NCBI RefSeq assembly: GCF_003002065.1
Contig: NZ_PVZG01000027.1
Coordinates: 1-58,279 of the forward strand
Direction of reading: 5' to 3'
Length of the DNA stretch: 58,279 nucleotides
Origin: Pseudosporangium ferrugineum
GTDB taxonomy: Bacteria > Actinomycetota > Actinomycetes > Mycobacteriales > Micromonosporaceae
Shown: one piece after another, positions 12,489 through 22,000 of the stretch
Numbering within the stretch: position 1 is the stretch's first letter
Layout of the letters: each line of letters opens with the position of its first letter
Made by a program: the position numbers and the translations under genes
The notes under the pieces: generated by a model
Told to the model about the DNA's origin: nothing
Seen by the model: the letters and a program-made list of their open reading frames with translations, nothing else
Database searches by the model: none

Positions 12489-14206
12489 GAGGTACCTCCC
12501 GCGAGCAACGTGGCGAACCGCGACGTCGGGTCGGCCGACAGCTTGGTCTGCTCGCCGATCTCCTGGATCCGTCCCTGGTCCAGTACGGCGATGTGGTCCA
12601 GCGCACGGACGGTGTGCAGCCGGTGTGCGACGACCACCCCCGTGCGGCCCTCGAGCAGGCGACCGGTGGCGGTTTCGACGAGGCGCTCGGTCGCCGGGTC
12701 GAGCCGCGACGACGCCTCGTCCAGCACCACGACGTCCGGATCGTCGAGGAACGCCCGGGTCAATGCGACCAGCTGGGCCTCTCCCGCCGACAGCGAGCCA
12801 CCGCCGTCGACGAGCACCGCGTCCAGGCCGTCGGGCAGCGACTCGTACCACTTGCGCAGGTGGAGCTGGTCCAGGGCGGCGAGGAGCCGCTCGTCGGGAA
12901 CCGAGTCGTCGAACAAGGTCAGGTTGTCCCGCAGCGTGGCATGGAACAGCTGGACATCCTGCGTCACCATGGTCACCAGCCCTCGGAGCTGGGGCAGGGT
13001 GTAGTCCCGGATGTCGGCGCCGCCGATCCTCACGGCGCCCCCGGTCGGGTCTTGTTCCCGGCAGATCAGCCGGGCGATGGTCGTCTTGCCGCTTCCGGTC
13101 CGGCCGAGCAGCCCCAGCGTCTGACCGGCGGCCAGCCGGAACGAGACGCCGTCGAGGGCCCGCTGCGTGCCGCCGTAGCCGAAGTCGACGTTCTCGAACT
13201 CGATGTCGAGCGAGCCCCTGTCGGGCTCGTGGCCCGGGCCCGACACCACCGTGGGCTGGATCGCGGTCAGCTCGCCGATCCGCCGGATGGCGGCGCTGGC
13301 CCGCTGGAGCCCTTCCATGTGCATCGTGACGACGATGAGGCTGAAACTGAGCAGGTCGGTGTAGTAGTAGCCGAGATAGATCTCGCCGAGGCTGATGGAG
13401 CCGGAGGGCAGCAGATACGCGCCGAGGGCCAGCACAGCCACGGCCGACAGCGCGACCATCAGCTCCAGCAGGCTGGACGAGTAGCGGGACGCGACCATCG
13501 CGGCGCGGGTACGCCGGACCAGCACTCCGATCCGGCCGTCCATCTCCTCGAACAAGTGGGCACGGCCGCCGTTCGCCCGGATCGTCTCCCGCCCGCCGAG
13601 ACGCTCCTCCAGGAAGCTCGACATGTCGGCCTTGGCCGCGCGCAGCGCCTGGGACTTCGGTACGGCGAGTCGCTGGGTGGTCCGCAGAATGATCAGCACG
13701 GCCGCCGCGGCAACCACCAGGGTCAAGCCGATGCGATAGTCGACGAGGAAAGCCATGACGATGATGCCGATCGACAGCAGCGCCCGGCCGACCACCCCGA
13801 ACACGAAGAACGACAGGAACTCGGCGAGTTCGGAGACGTCCCCGTCCACCCGCTCCATGAGTTCACCCGGGGTGTGCTTGCGGTGGAACGACAGATCCAG
13901 GTTGAGGCAATGGCGGACGAGGTCGGTACGCAGGCGGTTGGTCGACCGCCAGCCGACGTCCTCGCTGAGATAACCGGCGATGCCCATCACGATCGGTCGC
14001 GCCGCGGTGAACACCATGAACAGGATGGCGATGGTGATCAGCGCGCGGTTGGTCGCCCCGGACTGCACGCCGTCGATGAACCGGCTCACCCAGAGCGGAG
14101 CGATCAGCTCGATCGCGATGTTGCCGAACAACAGCACGGTCAGCACGATCAGCCGCGGCCACTGCGGGCGTACGTACCGGCGGAAGAGTTCGCGGTGCCG
14201 GGTCAT
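12485..14206 (-). CDS. ABC exporter half-transporter (degenerate signature subunit)
   Basis: This 573-aa half-transporter has membrane spans at the N-terminus (LIVLTVLLFGNIAIELIAPL), Walker A (GRTGSGKTT), Walker B with Glu (VVVLDEASS) and an H-loop (VVAHRLH). Its signature is altered to LSAGEAQ. Together with the partner at 10713-12488 it should form one consensus and one degenerate nucleotide site. Its ATG at 14206 overlaps the stop of the upstream A-domain gene, so all these genes appear translationally coupled. The export substrate is inferred from context. Confidence 0.9.
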   Translation of the reverse strand: MTRHRELFRRYVRPQWPRLIVLTVLLFGNIAIELIAPLWVSRFIDGVQSGATNRALITIAILFMVFTAARPIVMGIAGYLSEDVGWRSTNRLRTDLVRHCLNLDLSFHRKHTPGELMERVDGDVSELAEFLSFFVFGVVGRALLSIGIIVMAFLVDYRIGLTLVVAAAAVLIILRTTQRLAVPKSQALRAAKADMSSFLEERLGGRETIRANGGRAHLFEEMDGRIGVLVRRTRAAMVASRYSSSLLELMVALSAVAVLALGAYLLPSGSISLGEIYLGYYYTDLLSFSLIVVTMHMEGLQRASAAIRRIGELTAIQPTVVSGPGHEPDRGSLDIEFENVDFGYGGTQRALDGVSFRLAAGQTLGLLGRTGSGKTTIARLICREQDPTGGAVRIGGADIRDYTLPQLRGLVTMVTQDVQLFHATLRDNLTLFDDSVPDERLLAALDQLHLRKWYESLPDGLDAVLVDGGGSLSAGEAQLVALTRAFLDDPDVVVLDEASSRLDPATERLVETATGRLLEGRTGVVVAHRLHTVRALDHIAVLDQGRIQEIGEQTKLSADPTSRFATLLAGGTS

Positions 14207-15720
14207 CGAATTTCCTCTCCTCGGGCGGGGCTGTGGGCGGCCGTGGCCAGCGCCACGCGGTCGAGCTTTCCGGAGGCCGTGACAGGGATCTCGGCGATCC
14301 GCTGGTACCGGCTGGGAATCATGTGTGCGGACAGCAGCCGCCCGCACTCGGCCTTGATCCGGCGGACGTCCACATCGTTGTCGGCCACGAGGTAGCCGAT
14401 GAGGAAGTTGCCGTCGTGCCCGGTGCGCACGTCGGCGACCGCATCCCGTACGCCGGTGCACTGACGTAGGGCCGACTCGATCTCGCCCAGCTCGATGCGG
14501 AACCCGCGCACCTTCACCTGGCGGTCGGCCCGGCCGGCGTAGTCGAGCTCACCGCCGGGCAACCGGCGAGCCAGGTCGCCGGACCGGTAGTGCCGCACGC
14601 CGTCGACGGTCACGAACCGCTCCGCCGTGAGATCGTCGCGCCGCAGGTAGCCCGCGCCGACCCCGCCGCCGGACACCCACATCTCGCCTACCTCACCGGC
14701 CGCCACCTCAACGCCGGCTTTATCGCGCAGCGTGACGTCGAGGTGCGGCAGCGGCCGTCCGATGGGCGATCGGACGGTCCCGGCCAGCGTCTCCCGGTCG
14801 AGTTCCTTGAAGGTGACGTGGACGGTGGTCTCGGTGATCCCGTACATGTTCACCGCGACCGGGCGGTCGCCCGGCAATCCGTCGAGGAAGGCTGCGACGA
14901 CGTCGAGGTCGACCGCCTCGCCGCCGAAGATGAGGTAGCGCAACGCCAACGCCGGCCGACCGGCACCCTCGTGAGCCCGGGCGAGCGCCCGGAACACCGA
15001 CGGCACCTGGCACAGCACCGATACTCGTTGGGCGGCCAGCAGGTCGACGAACTCCTCCAGGTCCAGCGCGGCGGTCGCGTCCACGACGACCAGTGCGCCG
15101 CCGGTGATCAGGGGCGACCACAGCTCCCAGACGGAGAAGTCGAAGTTGACCGAATGGAACAGGCTCCACCGGTCCTCCGGGCCGACGTCGAACAGCGGCA
15201 GCGCCGCGTCGAGCAGTTCGAGCACGTTGCCATGGGTGATGACGCAGCCCTTCGGCCGCCCGGTGGACCCCGAGGTGTAGATGACATAGGCGCGGTCCCC
15301 GGGCCCGAGGTCCACCGGCCGGAACCTCGGATCCGCCGGGTGGCCCCGGACCGGCACCCGGTGGGCGATGCCCGGCCCGAGGTCGTCGGTCATCGTGCCG
15401 ACCAGGCAACGGACCTCGGCCTCCTCGGCCATCAGGCGCAGCCGCGCGATCGGCACCTGCGGGTCGAGCGGCAGGTAGGCCGCGCCGGCCATCATGATGC
15501 CGAGGATCGCGACCGGCAGATCGGCCGACCGGGTCACCTGAAGCCCGACGAGCTCACCGCGGCGGACGCCGCGGCCGACCAACTCGGCGGCGAGCGCGCG
15601 AGCGGCCTCGTCGAGCTGGGCATAGGAGAGGACATGGTCGCCCAGGACGACGGCCGGGCGGTCCGGGTACAGGTTCCGCGCCGCCGCGAAACGGGCGGGA
15701 AGCGAGGAAGGCGCGCCCAT
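14203..15720 (-). CDS. Free-standing adenylation domain, Thr-like specificity code
   Basis: This 505-aa A domain has no carrier. Visible cores are YVIYTSGSTGRPKG (A3), FDFSVWELW (A4), YGITETT (A5), YRSGDLARR (A7), a VKVRGFRIELGEIE segment (A8) and ASGKLDR (A10, catalytic Lys). The hand-read code DFWCIGMVHK differs by one position from the classical Thr code DFWNIGMVHK. It may therefore load Thr or a related small amino acid in trans, for example 2,3-diaminobutyrate or Dap given the adjacent genes. The carriers lacking their own A domain at 3385-9267 are obvious candidate clients. ATG 15720 overlaps the stop of the decarboxylase-like gene. Confidence 0.9.
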   Translation of the reverse strand: MGAPSSLPARFAAARNLYPDRPAVVLGDHVLSYAQLDEAARALAAELVGRGVRRGELVGLQVTRSADLPVAILGIMMAGAAYLPLDPQVPIARLRLMAEEAEVRCLVGTMTDDLGPGIAHRVPVRGHPADPRFRPVDLGPGDRAYVIYTSGSTGRPKGCVITHGNVLELLDAALPLFDVGPEDRWSLFHSVNFDFSVWELWSPLITGGALVVVDATAALDLEEFVDLLAAQRVSVLCQVPSVFRALARAHEGAGRPALALRYLIFGGEAVDLDVVAAFLDGLPGDRPVAVNMYGITETTVHVTFKELDRETLAGTVRSPIGRPLPHLDVTLRDKAGVEVAAGEVGEMWVSGGGVGAGYLRRDDLTAERFVTVDGVRHYRSGDLARRLPGGELDYAGRADRQVKVRGFRIELGEIESALRQCTGVRDAVADVRTGHDGNFLIGYLVADNDVDVRRIKAECGRLLSAHMIPSRYQRIAEIPVTASGKLDRVALATAAHSPARGEEIR

Positions 15721-17060
15721 CAACCCACGTCCAGCCCGAACAGATCGTCGAACGTCTCGCCCCGGACGATGAGCCGGGCCCGGCCGTCGAGGACGGCGAC
15801 GACCGGCGGGCGCGGCACGTGGTTGAAGTTGTTGCTGAGGCTGCGGCAGTAGGCCCCAGTTCCCGGCACCGCCAGCAGGTCGCCCAGGCGCACCCCGCTG
15901 GGCAGGACGTCGTCGCGGACGACGACGTCCCCCGCGTCACAGTGCCGGCCGACCACCCGCACCGGGGTGTCGTCGCCATCCACGTCACGGCCGGCGACGA
16001 CCGCGACATAGACGCCGTCGTACAGCGGTGGACGGATGTTGTCGCTCATCCCCCCGTCGACCGCGATGTAGGTCCGGAGTCCGGGCAGGTGTTTGATCGT
16101 CCCGACGCGGTAGACGGTGGCGCCGGACGGCCCGCTGATCGCCCGGCCCGGCTCGATGGCGAGCCGGGGGACGCGAATCCCGGCCGCGCGACAGGCGTCG
16201 CCCACCGAGCTCCTCAGCCGCTCGGCCAGCTCGGTGACCGGCAACGCCGTCTGGTCCGGGGTGTAGGCGATGGCGAACCCGCCGCCCAGGCTCAGCTCTG
16301 ACAGTTCGTCGCCGGTCTTGGCCAGGTCGGCCAGCAACGCGACGGCACACCCGATCCCGAACTCGTACTCCCGGGTGCCGAAGATCTGCGACCCGAGGTG
16401 GATGTGCAGGCCACGAAGGTCGAGGACGCCGCCGGCACGGATCAGCTCGACCGCCTCCGCTGCGGCGCCCGACGCGACCGAGAAGCCGAACTTCTGGTCC
16501 TCGTGGGCGGTGGCGATGTTGTCGTGGGTGTCCGGTCGTACGCCGACCGTCGCCCGCACCAGCACCGCAGGGCGTACGCCGCGATCGGCGGCCAGGGTGC
16601 TCAGCCGCTCGATCTCGTCGAAGGAGTCCACCACGATGCGGCCTACGCGATGCTCGACCCCGAGTTCGAGCTCGACGGCGGACTTGTTGTTGCCATGCAG
16701 GACGATCCGTTCTGCCGGGAACCCCGCCGACAGCGCCAGCCGCAGCTCGCCCTCGGTGCAGACGTCAAGACCGATTCCGGATTCGGCCACCCAGCGCGCC
16801 ACCGCCCGGCACAGGAAGGATTTGCCCGCGTAGTAGACGTCGAAGTCGTGGAACGCGCGGCGGAACTCGTCGCAGCGGAGCCGGAACTCGGCCTCGTCGT
16901 AGACGTACGCCGGCGTCCCGTACTGCTCGGCGACGTCGGTCAGGGCGACGCCGCCGATCGTGACGACGCCGTCCGGGCGGCGGACGGTGTGCCGCGACCA
17001 CAGCTTGGGCTCGAGCCCATTGGCACCGTGCGGTGGCGCGGGTGTGTCGATGGAGAACAT
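15720..17060 (-). CDS. PLP-dependent decarboxylase, diaminopimelate decarboxylase (LysA/SbnH) family
   Basis: This 446-aa fold-type III PLP enzyme has the substrate/PLP lysine motif YAGKSF, HLGSQI, a glycine-rich GGG turn, EPGRAI and, in place of the usual CESGD, CDAGD. The ATG at 17060 has an AAGGAA ribosome site; the long open frame upstream is a shadow. It sits directly after SbnB/SbnA-like genes. In staphyloferrin B synthesis the family member SbnH decarboxylates a Dap-containing intermediate, so a comparable tailoring step is possible here. It could also act as an ordinary lysine-pathway LysA, but tight coupling to the NRPS genes argues for a cluster role. The substrate is not known. Confidence 0.85.
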   Translation of the reverse strand: MFSIDTPAPPHGANGLEPKLWSRHTVRRPDGVVTIGGVALTDVAEQYGTPAYVYDEAEFRLRCDEFRRAFHDFDVYYAGKSFLCRAVARWVAESGIGLDVCTEGELRLALSAGFPAERIVLHGNNKSAVELELGVEHRVGRIVVDSFDEIERLSTLAADRGVRPAVLVRATVGVRPDTHDNIATAHEDQKFGFSVASGAAAEAVELIRAGGVLDLRGLHIHLGSQIFGTREYEFGIGCAVALLADLAKTGDELSELSLGGGFAIAYTPDQTALPVTELAERLRSSVGDACRAAGIRVPRLAIEPGRAISGPSGATVYRVGTIKHLPGLRTYIAVDGGMSDNIRPPLYDGVYVAVVAGRDVDGDDTPVRVVGRHCDAGDVVVRDDVLPSGVRLGDLLAVPGTGAYCRSLSNNFNHVPRPPVVAVLDGRARLIVRGETFDDLFGLDVG

Positions 17061-17086
17061 AGTTTCCTTCTGGCTGAACGGGGTTT

Positions 17087-18076
17087 TCAGGCGCCGGCGA
17101 AGAAGTTCGGCAGAACGGTGGCGTGGCCGCGCCGCCGGGCGTCCTCGAGGACGAAGGCGCCGACGGCGAGGTCGAGGATCCCCATGCCGAACGGGGAGAA
17201 GACCGTGGGCCGCTCGGGGTCGAGGGTCACCGAGCCGTCCAGCAGGGCGGCCATGTCGCCGTTGACGAAGTCGCGGTTGCCGGTCAGCTGCTCGGCCAGG
17301 TGCGGCGAGGTGTTCGCCTTGAGGCAGTGATCGATGTCGTCGACGACGTTGTTGGCCAGGAGCAGCAGTTCCGGGGCGAGGTCGCGCAGCGACAGGTGGA
17401 GGATGATCTGCCCGGGCCGCAGGGCCTGGTCCGGGCCGATGTGCGGCGTGCCGGCGGTGGTCGTGAGCACCACGACGTCCGCCGCGAGGGCCTCGTCGAT
17501 CGAGGCGGCCACGCTCGTGCGGGCCCTCGGCCCCTCGATCGCCGCGGCGAGCCCGGTGGCTGCGGACCGGTCCAGGTCGAACGCCGTCACGCCGTTCATC
17601 GGTACGCCGACCTCGGCCAGGAAACGCAACGTGGCGCGCGCGATCACTCCGCAGCCGACGACCCCGACGGTGTCGGCCGCTGCCCCGCCCAGGCGCTCGC
17701 AGGCGAGGGCGGCTGAGGCCGCCGTGCGGGCGGCGCTGATCGCGGCCGATTCGAGGACGGCGACGGGATATCCGGTTTCGTAGTCGTTGAGGATCAGGAC
17801 GGCGGAGGCGCGATCGAGCCCGCGCCGGTGATTGGCCGGGAAGCTGGAGATCCACTTGATGCCGGCGACCGGCTCGTCGCCGTCGATGAACGCCGGGAGC
17901 GCAATGATCCGCGAGTCCGGCTTGGCCGGGAACCGCAGGAAGTGGCTGTCGGGATTCACGGTCCGGCCGGCCGCATGGGCGCGGTAGGCCTGCTCGACGC
18001 GGGTCAGCACTGCCTTCTCGTTGTTCTGCAATGCCGCGTCGACGACCGCCCGCGGTATCGCCATTAAGTCAGTCAT
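17087..18076 (-). CDS. sbnB-like: SbnB-like 2,3-diaminopropionate biosynthesis dehydrogenase
   Basis: This 329-aa member of the ornithine cyclodeaminase/mu-crystallin family is closest in character to SbnB. SbnB oxidises N-(1-amino-1-carboxyethyl)-L-glutamate to release L-2,3-diaminopropionate and 2-oxoglutarate with NAD. The Rossmann dinucleotide site GVVGCGVIARATLRF lies mid-protein (about residues 140-155), and the substrate region GIKWISSFP and LILNDYETGYPVAV are visible. It overlaps the SbnA-like gene by eight bases, the classic pair arrangement. It therefore supplies Dap for the adjacent NRPS, whose second A domain has a diamino-acid code. Confidence 0.92.
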   Translation of the reverse strand: MTDLMAIPRAVVDAALQNNEKAVLTRVEQAYRAHAAGRTVNPDSHFLRFPAKPDSRIIALPAFIDGDEPVAGIKWISSFPANHRRGLDRASAVLILNDYETGYPVAVLESAAISAARTAASAALACERLGGAAADTVGVVGCGVIARATLRFLAEVGVPMNGVTAFDLDRSAATGLAAAIEGPRARTSVAASIDEALAADVVVLTTTAGTPHIGPDQALRPGQIILHLSLRDLAPELLLLANNVVDDIDHCLKANTSPHLAEQLTGNRDFVNGDMAALLDGSVTLDPERPTVFSPFGMGILDLAVGAFVLEDARRRGHATVLPNFFAGA

Positions 18077-19055
18077 GGGTGGGAAGTCCTTCCAGGGCTT
18101 CGTTGGCTAGCAGGTCCGGGCCGAAGTTCCGGCTCACCCAGCCGTCGTCATAGACCGTCTCCAGATAGCGTTCGCCCATGTCCGGCGAGACCGCCAGCAC
18201 CGTGCTGCCGGGCGGGATCGACGACGAGAGGGCGCTGGCCGCGGCCAGGACGAGCCCGGTGGACCCGCCGAGCAGCAGGCCGTGCCGTCGAGCCACCCGC
18301 CGGCACATGCGGACGGCCTCCGCCTCCGGCACGGTGATCTTGCCGAACGAGCCGTCGTCGGTGAAGATCTCCGGCCGGCGGCTCGCGCCGGCGCCGGGCA
18401 ACCAGCGGGGGCCGGCGGCGCCGCCGAAGACGATCGAGCCGACCACGTCGACGCCGATCACCTTGGTGGCCGCGCCGATCTCCCGCATGTGGGCGACCAG
18501 CCCCATCAGCGTCCCCGAGGTGCCGACCGAGACGAACAACCAGTCCGGCCGGCCGAACTCGGCGACGATCTCGGCGCCGGTACCGAGCCGGTGGGCGTCG
18601 ATGTTGGCCCTGCTCGCGTACTGGTTGGGCCAGACGAGCGTGGGCGACTCAGCCAGGCGCCGCTCGATGTAGGCGATCCGGCTGTGCAGGTAGCCGTCGT
18701 ACCCGCCGCGGGTGCCGACGATGACGATCTCGGCACCGAGTGCACGCATGTAGCGCACGCTCTGCGCGTTGGCGTTCGGGTCGGTGACCAGAGTGATCCG
18801 GTATCCGCGGGCGGCGCAGATCGAGGCCAGCGCGACGCCGAGGTTGCCCGAGGTCGACTCGATGAGCTCGGACCCGGGTCTGATCCGGCCCGCGCTCTCC
18901 AGCGCGTCCAGCATCGACAGTGCGGTGCGGTGCTTGATGGAGCCGGTGACGGTGAGACCCTCGAGCTTGACGAAGGTGTTCGCGTGCGGCAGGAAACCGG
19001 GCAGTTCGGCATAGTGCCGGGCAAGGGCGCCTTGGAGTAGCGATCCGACCAGCAT
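18069..19055 (-). CDS. sbnA-like: SbnA-like PLP synthase (2,3-diaminopropionate pathway)
   Basis: This 328-aa fold-type II PLP enzyme of the cysteine-synthase family has the Schiff-base lysine in TGSIKHRTA (about residue 41), the substrate loop STSGNLGVALA and the phosphate loop GTSGTLMG. SbnA condenses O-phospho-L-serine with L-glutamate to give the intermediate consumed by SbnB. The pairing with SbnB separates it from an ordinary O-acetylserine sulfhydrylase. It starts four bases after the stop of the dimodular NRPS, so it is in the same transcript. Confidence 0.92.
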   Translation of the reverse strand: MLVGSLLQGALARHYAELPGFLPHANTFVKLEGLTVTGSIKHRTALSMLDALESAGRIRPGSELIESTSGNLGVALASICAARGYRITLVTDPNANAQSVRYMRALGAEIVIVGTRGGYDGYLHSRIAYIERRLAESPTLVWPNQYASRANIDAHRLGTGAEIVAEFGRPDWLFVSVGTSGTLMGLVAHMREIGAATKVIGVDVVGSIVFGGAAGPRWLPGAGASRRPEIFTDDGSFGKITVPEAEAVRMCRRVARRHGLLLGGSTGLVLAAASALSSSIPPGSTVLAVSPDMGERYLETVYDDGWVSRNFGPDLLANEALEGLPTHD

Positions 19056-19059
19056 CGCG

Positions 19060-22000
19060 TCACTTCCCCTCGAATTGCGCGAGCGCCAGCTCGACGAGCG
19101 CTTCCGGACGGGTGGACTGGAGGTAATGGCCGCCGTCCTCGAGCACCGCGGTGCGCAGGTCCGCAGCCAGTTCGGCCCAATCGGCGGCGGCCGCTTCCCG
19201 ACCTGCGGTGACCGGGTCGTCCGAAGCGAGCACCACGGTGGTCGGAGCGGTCAGCCGGTGAGCCGCCGGGTCGCGGAGCACCGTGGCTAGATAGGCCCGG
19301 GCCGACACCACGTCGGCTCGCAGGGCTGTCGCCAGATCCCGCCGGTCCGCGGCGGAGAGGTGTTCGGCCCAGGCGAAACCGGTGTTGCGAACCAGCCAGC
19401 CGACCGCATCGGTGTCGCCCAGCCCGACCATGTCGTCGACCGCGCCGGTCCGGTCCGCCTCGCCGAGGACCTTGCCGACCAGCATCAGGTGCCGGACCGG
19501 GCGGCCGAGCCGTTGCAGGGCCAGCGCGGTGGCCAGGGCCAGGGCCGTGCCGGCCGAGTGACCGACGATGGTGATCCGGTCCGCGGCGGTGGCGCACAAC
19601 TCGGCCGCCAGGCGGTCGGCCAGGGCGGCAACTCCCGGGTGGGTCTGCTCGTCGCCCGCGGCACGGGCCGGGAGATCGACCGCGTAGGTGGGCACCGGGT
19701 CGGGTCGGGCCCGGGCCGCCCGGGCAAGCAGCACGGCGGTGACCACACCACCCGCCGCGAACGGCACGTAGACCAGCGCGTGACGGCCGGTGCCACTGTC
19801 ACCGGACACGCCGGGCACCTCGGCCAGCAGCGCGCTCTCGTGCGGTCGGGCCAGCCGGCGGCACAACGACCGTGCGTCCGGATGGCGGATCAACTCGGCG
19901 ACGTGCCCGAGACCCCCGAGCCGGGCCGCCACCCGCATCGCGGCGAGCGAATGACCGCCGAGGTCGAAGAAGCTGTCGGTCGCGCCGACCTGGTCGGCCG
20001 GCAGCCCGAGCACCTCGGCGAACAGCGCGATCACTTCGGCCTCGTACGCCGTGGCGGCCGGTTCGTGTGCCACCCGCGCCGGCGCCGGAGCCCGGAGCGT
20101 CAGCGTCGCCCGATCGATCTTGCCGTTGGCGGTCAGGGGTAACGCGGGCAGGGCGACCAGCCGGTCCGGCACCATGTAGTGCGGCAGCCGGGCGGCAAGA
20201 CCGGCCATGACCCCGGGGTCGTCGTCGCCCGCCGGTCCGGTATGGAAGGCGACGAGGCGCGGCTGGTCACCTTTGCGGGCCACGATGACGACCGGGTTGG
20301 CCACGCCCGGCTGGGCGGCGAGCACCGACTCCACCTCGGTCAGCTCGATGCGATAGCCGCGGATCTTCACCTGGTGGTCGTCGCGCCCGGCCACGTCGAT
20401 CGTGCCGTCGGGCAGGTAGCGGCCGATGTCACCGGTGCGGTAGAGCACCGGCGACAGGTCGTCGTACGGGTTGGGTCCGAACACCGCGGCGGTGCGGGCC
20501 GGGTCGTTGATGTAGCCGTACCCGACGCCGGCCCCGGTGACGCACACCTCGCCGAACGAGCCGGTCGGCATGGGCCGGCCGTCGGGCCCGACCACGTGGA
20601 TGGCGGTGTTGCGGATCGGCCGGCCGACCGGCACCCGGTCACCCCGGACCGGTCCGTGCACCACGTGGTGGGTCACGTCGTCCGAGGCCTCGGTCGGACC
20701 GTACGCGTTGACCAGCGGGATCTCGTAGCGGGAGAACCAGTCCGACACCAGCTGCACCGGCAGCGCCTCGCCGGTGACCACCATGTAGCGCAGGTCGGGC
20801 CAGCCCGCGGGCGCGGCCGCCTCGAGCAGCGCGTCCAAATAGGAGGGCACTGTCTCGGCCACGGTCACGGCGTCGGCGGACAGCCCATCGGCGAAGGCGC
20901 CCAGGTCACGGACCGCGTCGTCCGGGTAGATCACCGTACGGCCGCCGACCAGCCACGCGGCCAGCAGCTGCCAGACCGAGATGTCGAAGCAGGCCGGGGC
21001 GAGCTGGGCGATCCGGTCGCGGCCGGTGAGCCCAAGGTCCTCGACCTTGGACCGGAGATGGTTGAGCATGCCGCGGTGGTTCACCACGGCGCCCTTCGGA
21101 CGGCCGGTCGAGCCCGAGGTGAAGATGATGTACGCGATGTCGTCCGGGCGTACCGGGCGGGCCGCCACCCGGACATCGACTGGAGCGTCCTCGACGAACA
21201 GGCACTGAGCGCCCAATCCGGTCAGGGCCTGTCCCAGCCCGGCGGTGGTCAGCACGTGCCGGCCACCGGCCCGGTCCAGCATGCCGCGCAGCCGCTCGAT
21301 CGGGTCGTCGGGATCCATCGGCAGATAGACCGCGCCACGACGCAGCACCGCCAGCACCGAGACGGCCCAGTCGAGGCCGCGGCGCATGGGGACCGCCACC
21401 ACATCGCCGGCGCTCACCCCGGCGCCGGCGAGCAGCGCCTGGACCTGATCGACCCGCCGATCGAGCTGCGCGTAGGTGAGCGACGCCGGGCCGCAGGAGA
21501 CGGCCACCTCCCCCGGCCGCTCCCGGATCCACCGGGCGATCAGGTCGACCGCCGTCTCGTCGCCGAGCGGCACGCGAGGACCGCTTCGGGCGCCGGCCAG
21601 AAAGCGCTGCTCGGCCGCACTCACCAGCGTCATGGACCGGATGCCGGCTTCCGGCGCCGCTGTCATCAGTTCGAGCGCGCGGAGGTAATAGCCGGCGTAC
21701 CGCTCGATCTGACCGGCGGTGAACTGCTGGCCGTCGTAGTGGAGCGCGAAGCCCACGTCGTCGGCGACGGCGTCCTGCCAGAACTCGGCTCGGAACGGAT
21801 AGCCGGTGCGGCTGAAGATCGCCGTGCGGCGCGGCTCGATGCCCCACGTGTCGCGCAGTTCGCGCAGGACGTGGAAGTGGGTGAAGTTGAAGACCGTCTC
21901 GAACAGCGGCTCGCGCCGGTTCTGGTCACGGAGCATGCGCGCCATCGGGTATCGGCGATAGGGCAGCAGGCGCGACTCGGCCGCGTACACCGCCTGGACG

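Noticed and set aside
10713..12851. Longer start for the first ABC half-transporter (open frame to 12851)
   Set aside because: The extension overlaps the second transporter's coding sequence in another frame. The ATG at 12488 gives the ATGA overlap and a normal membrane-domain start.
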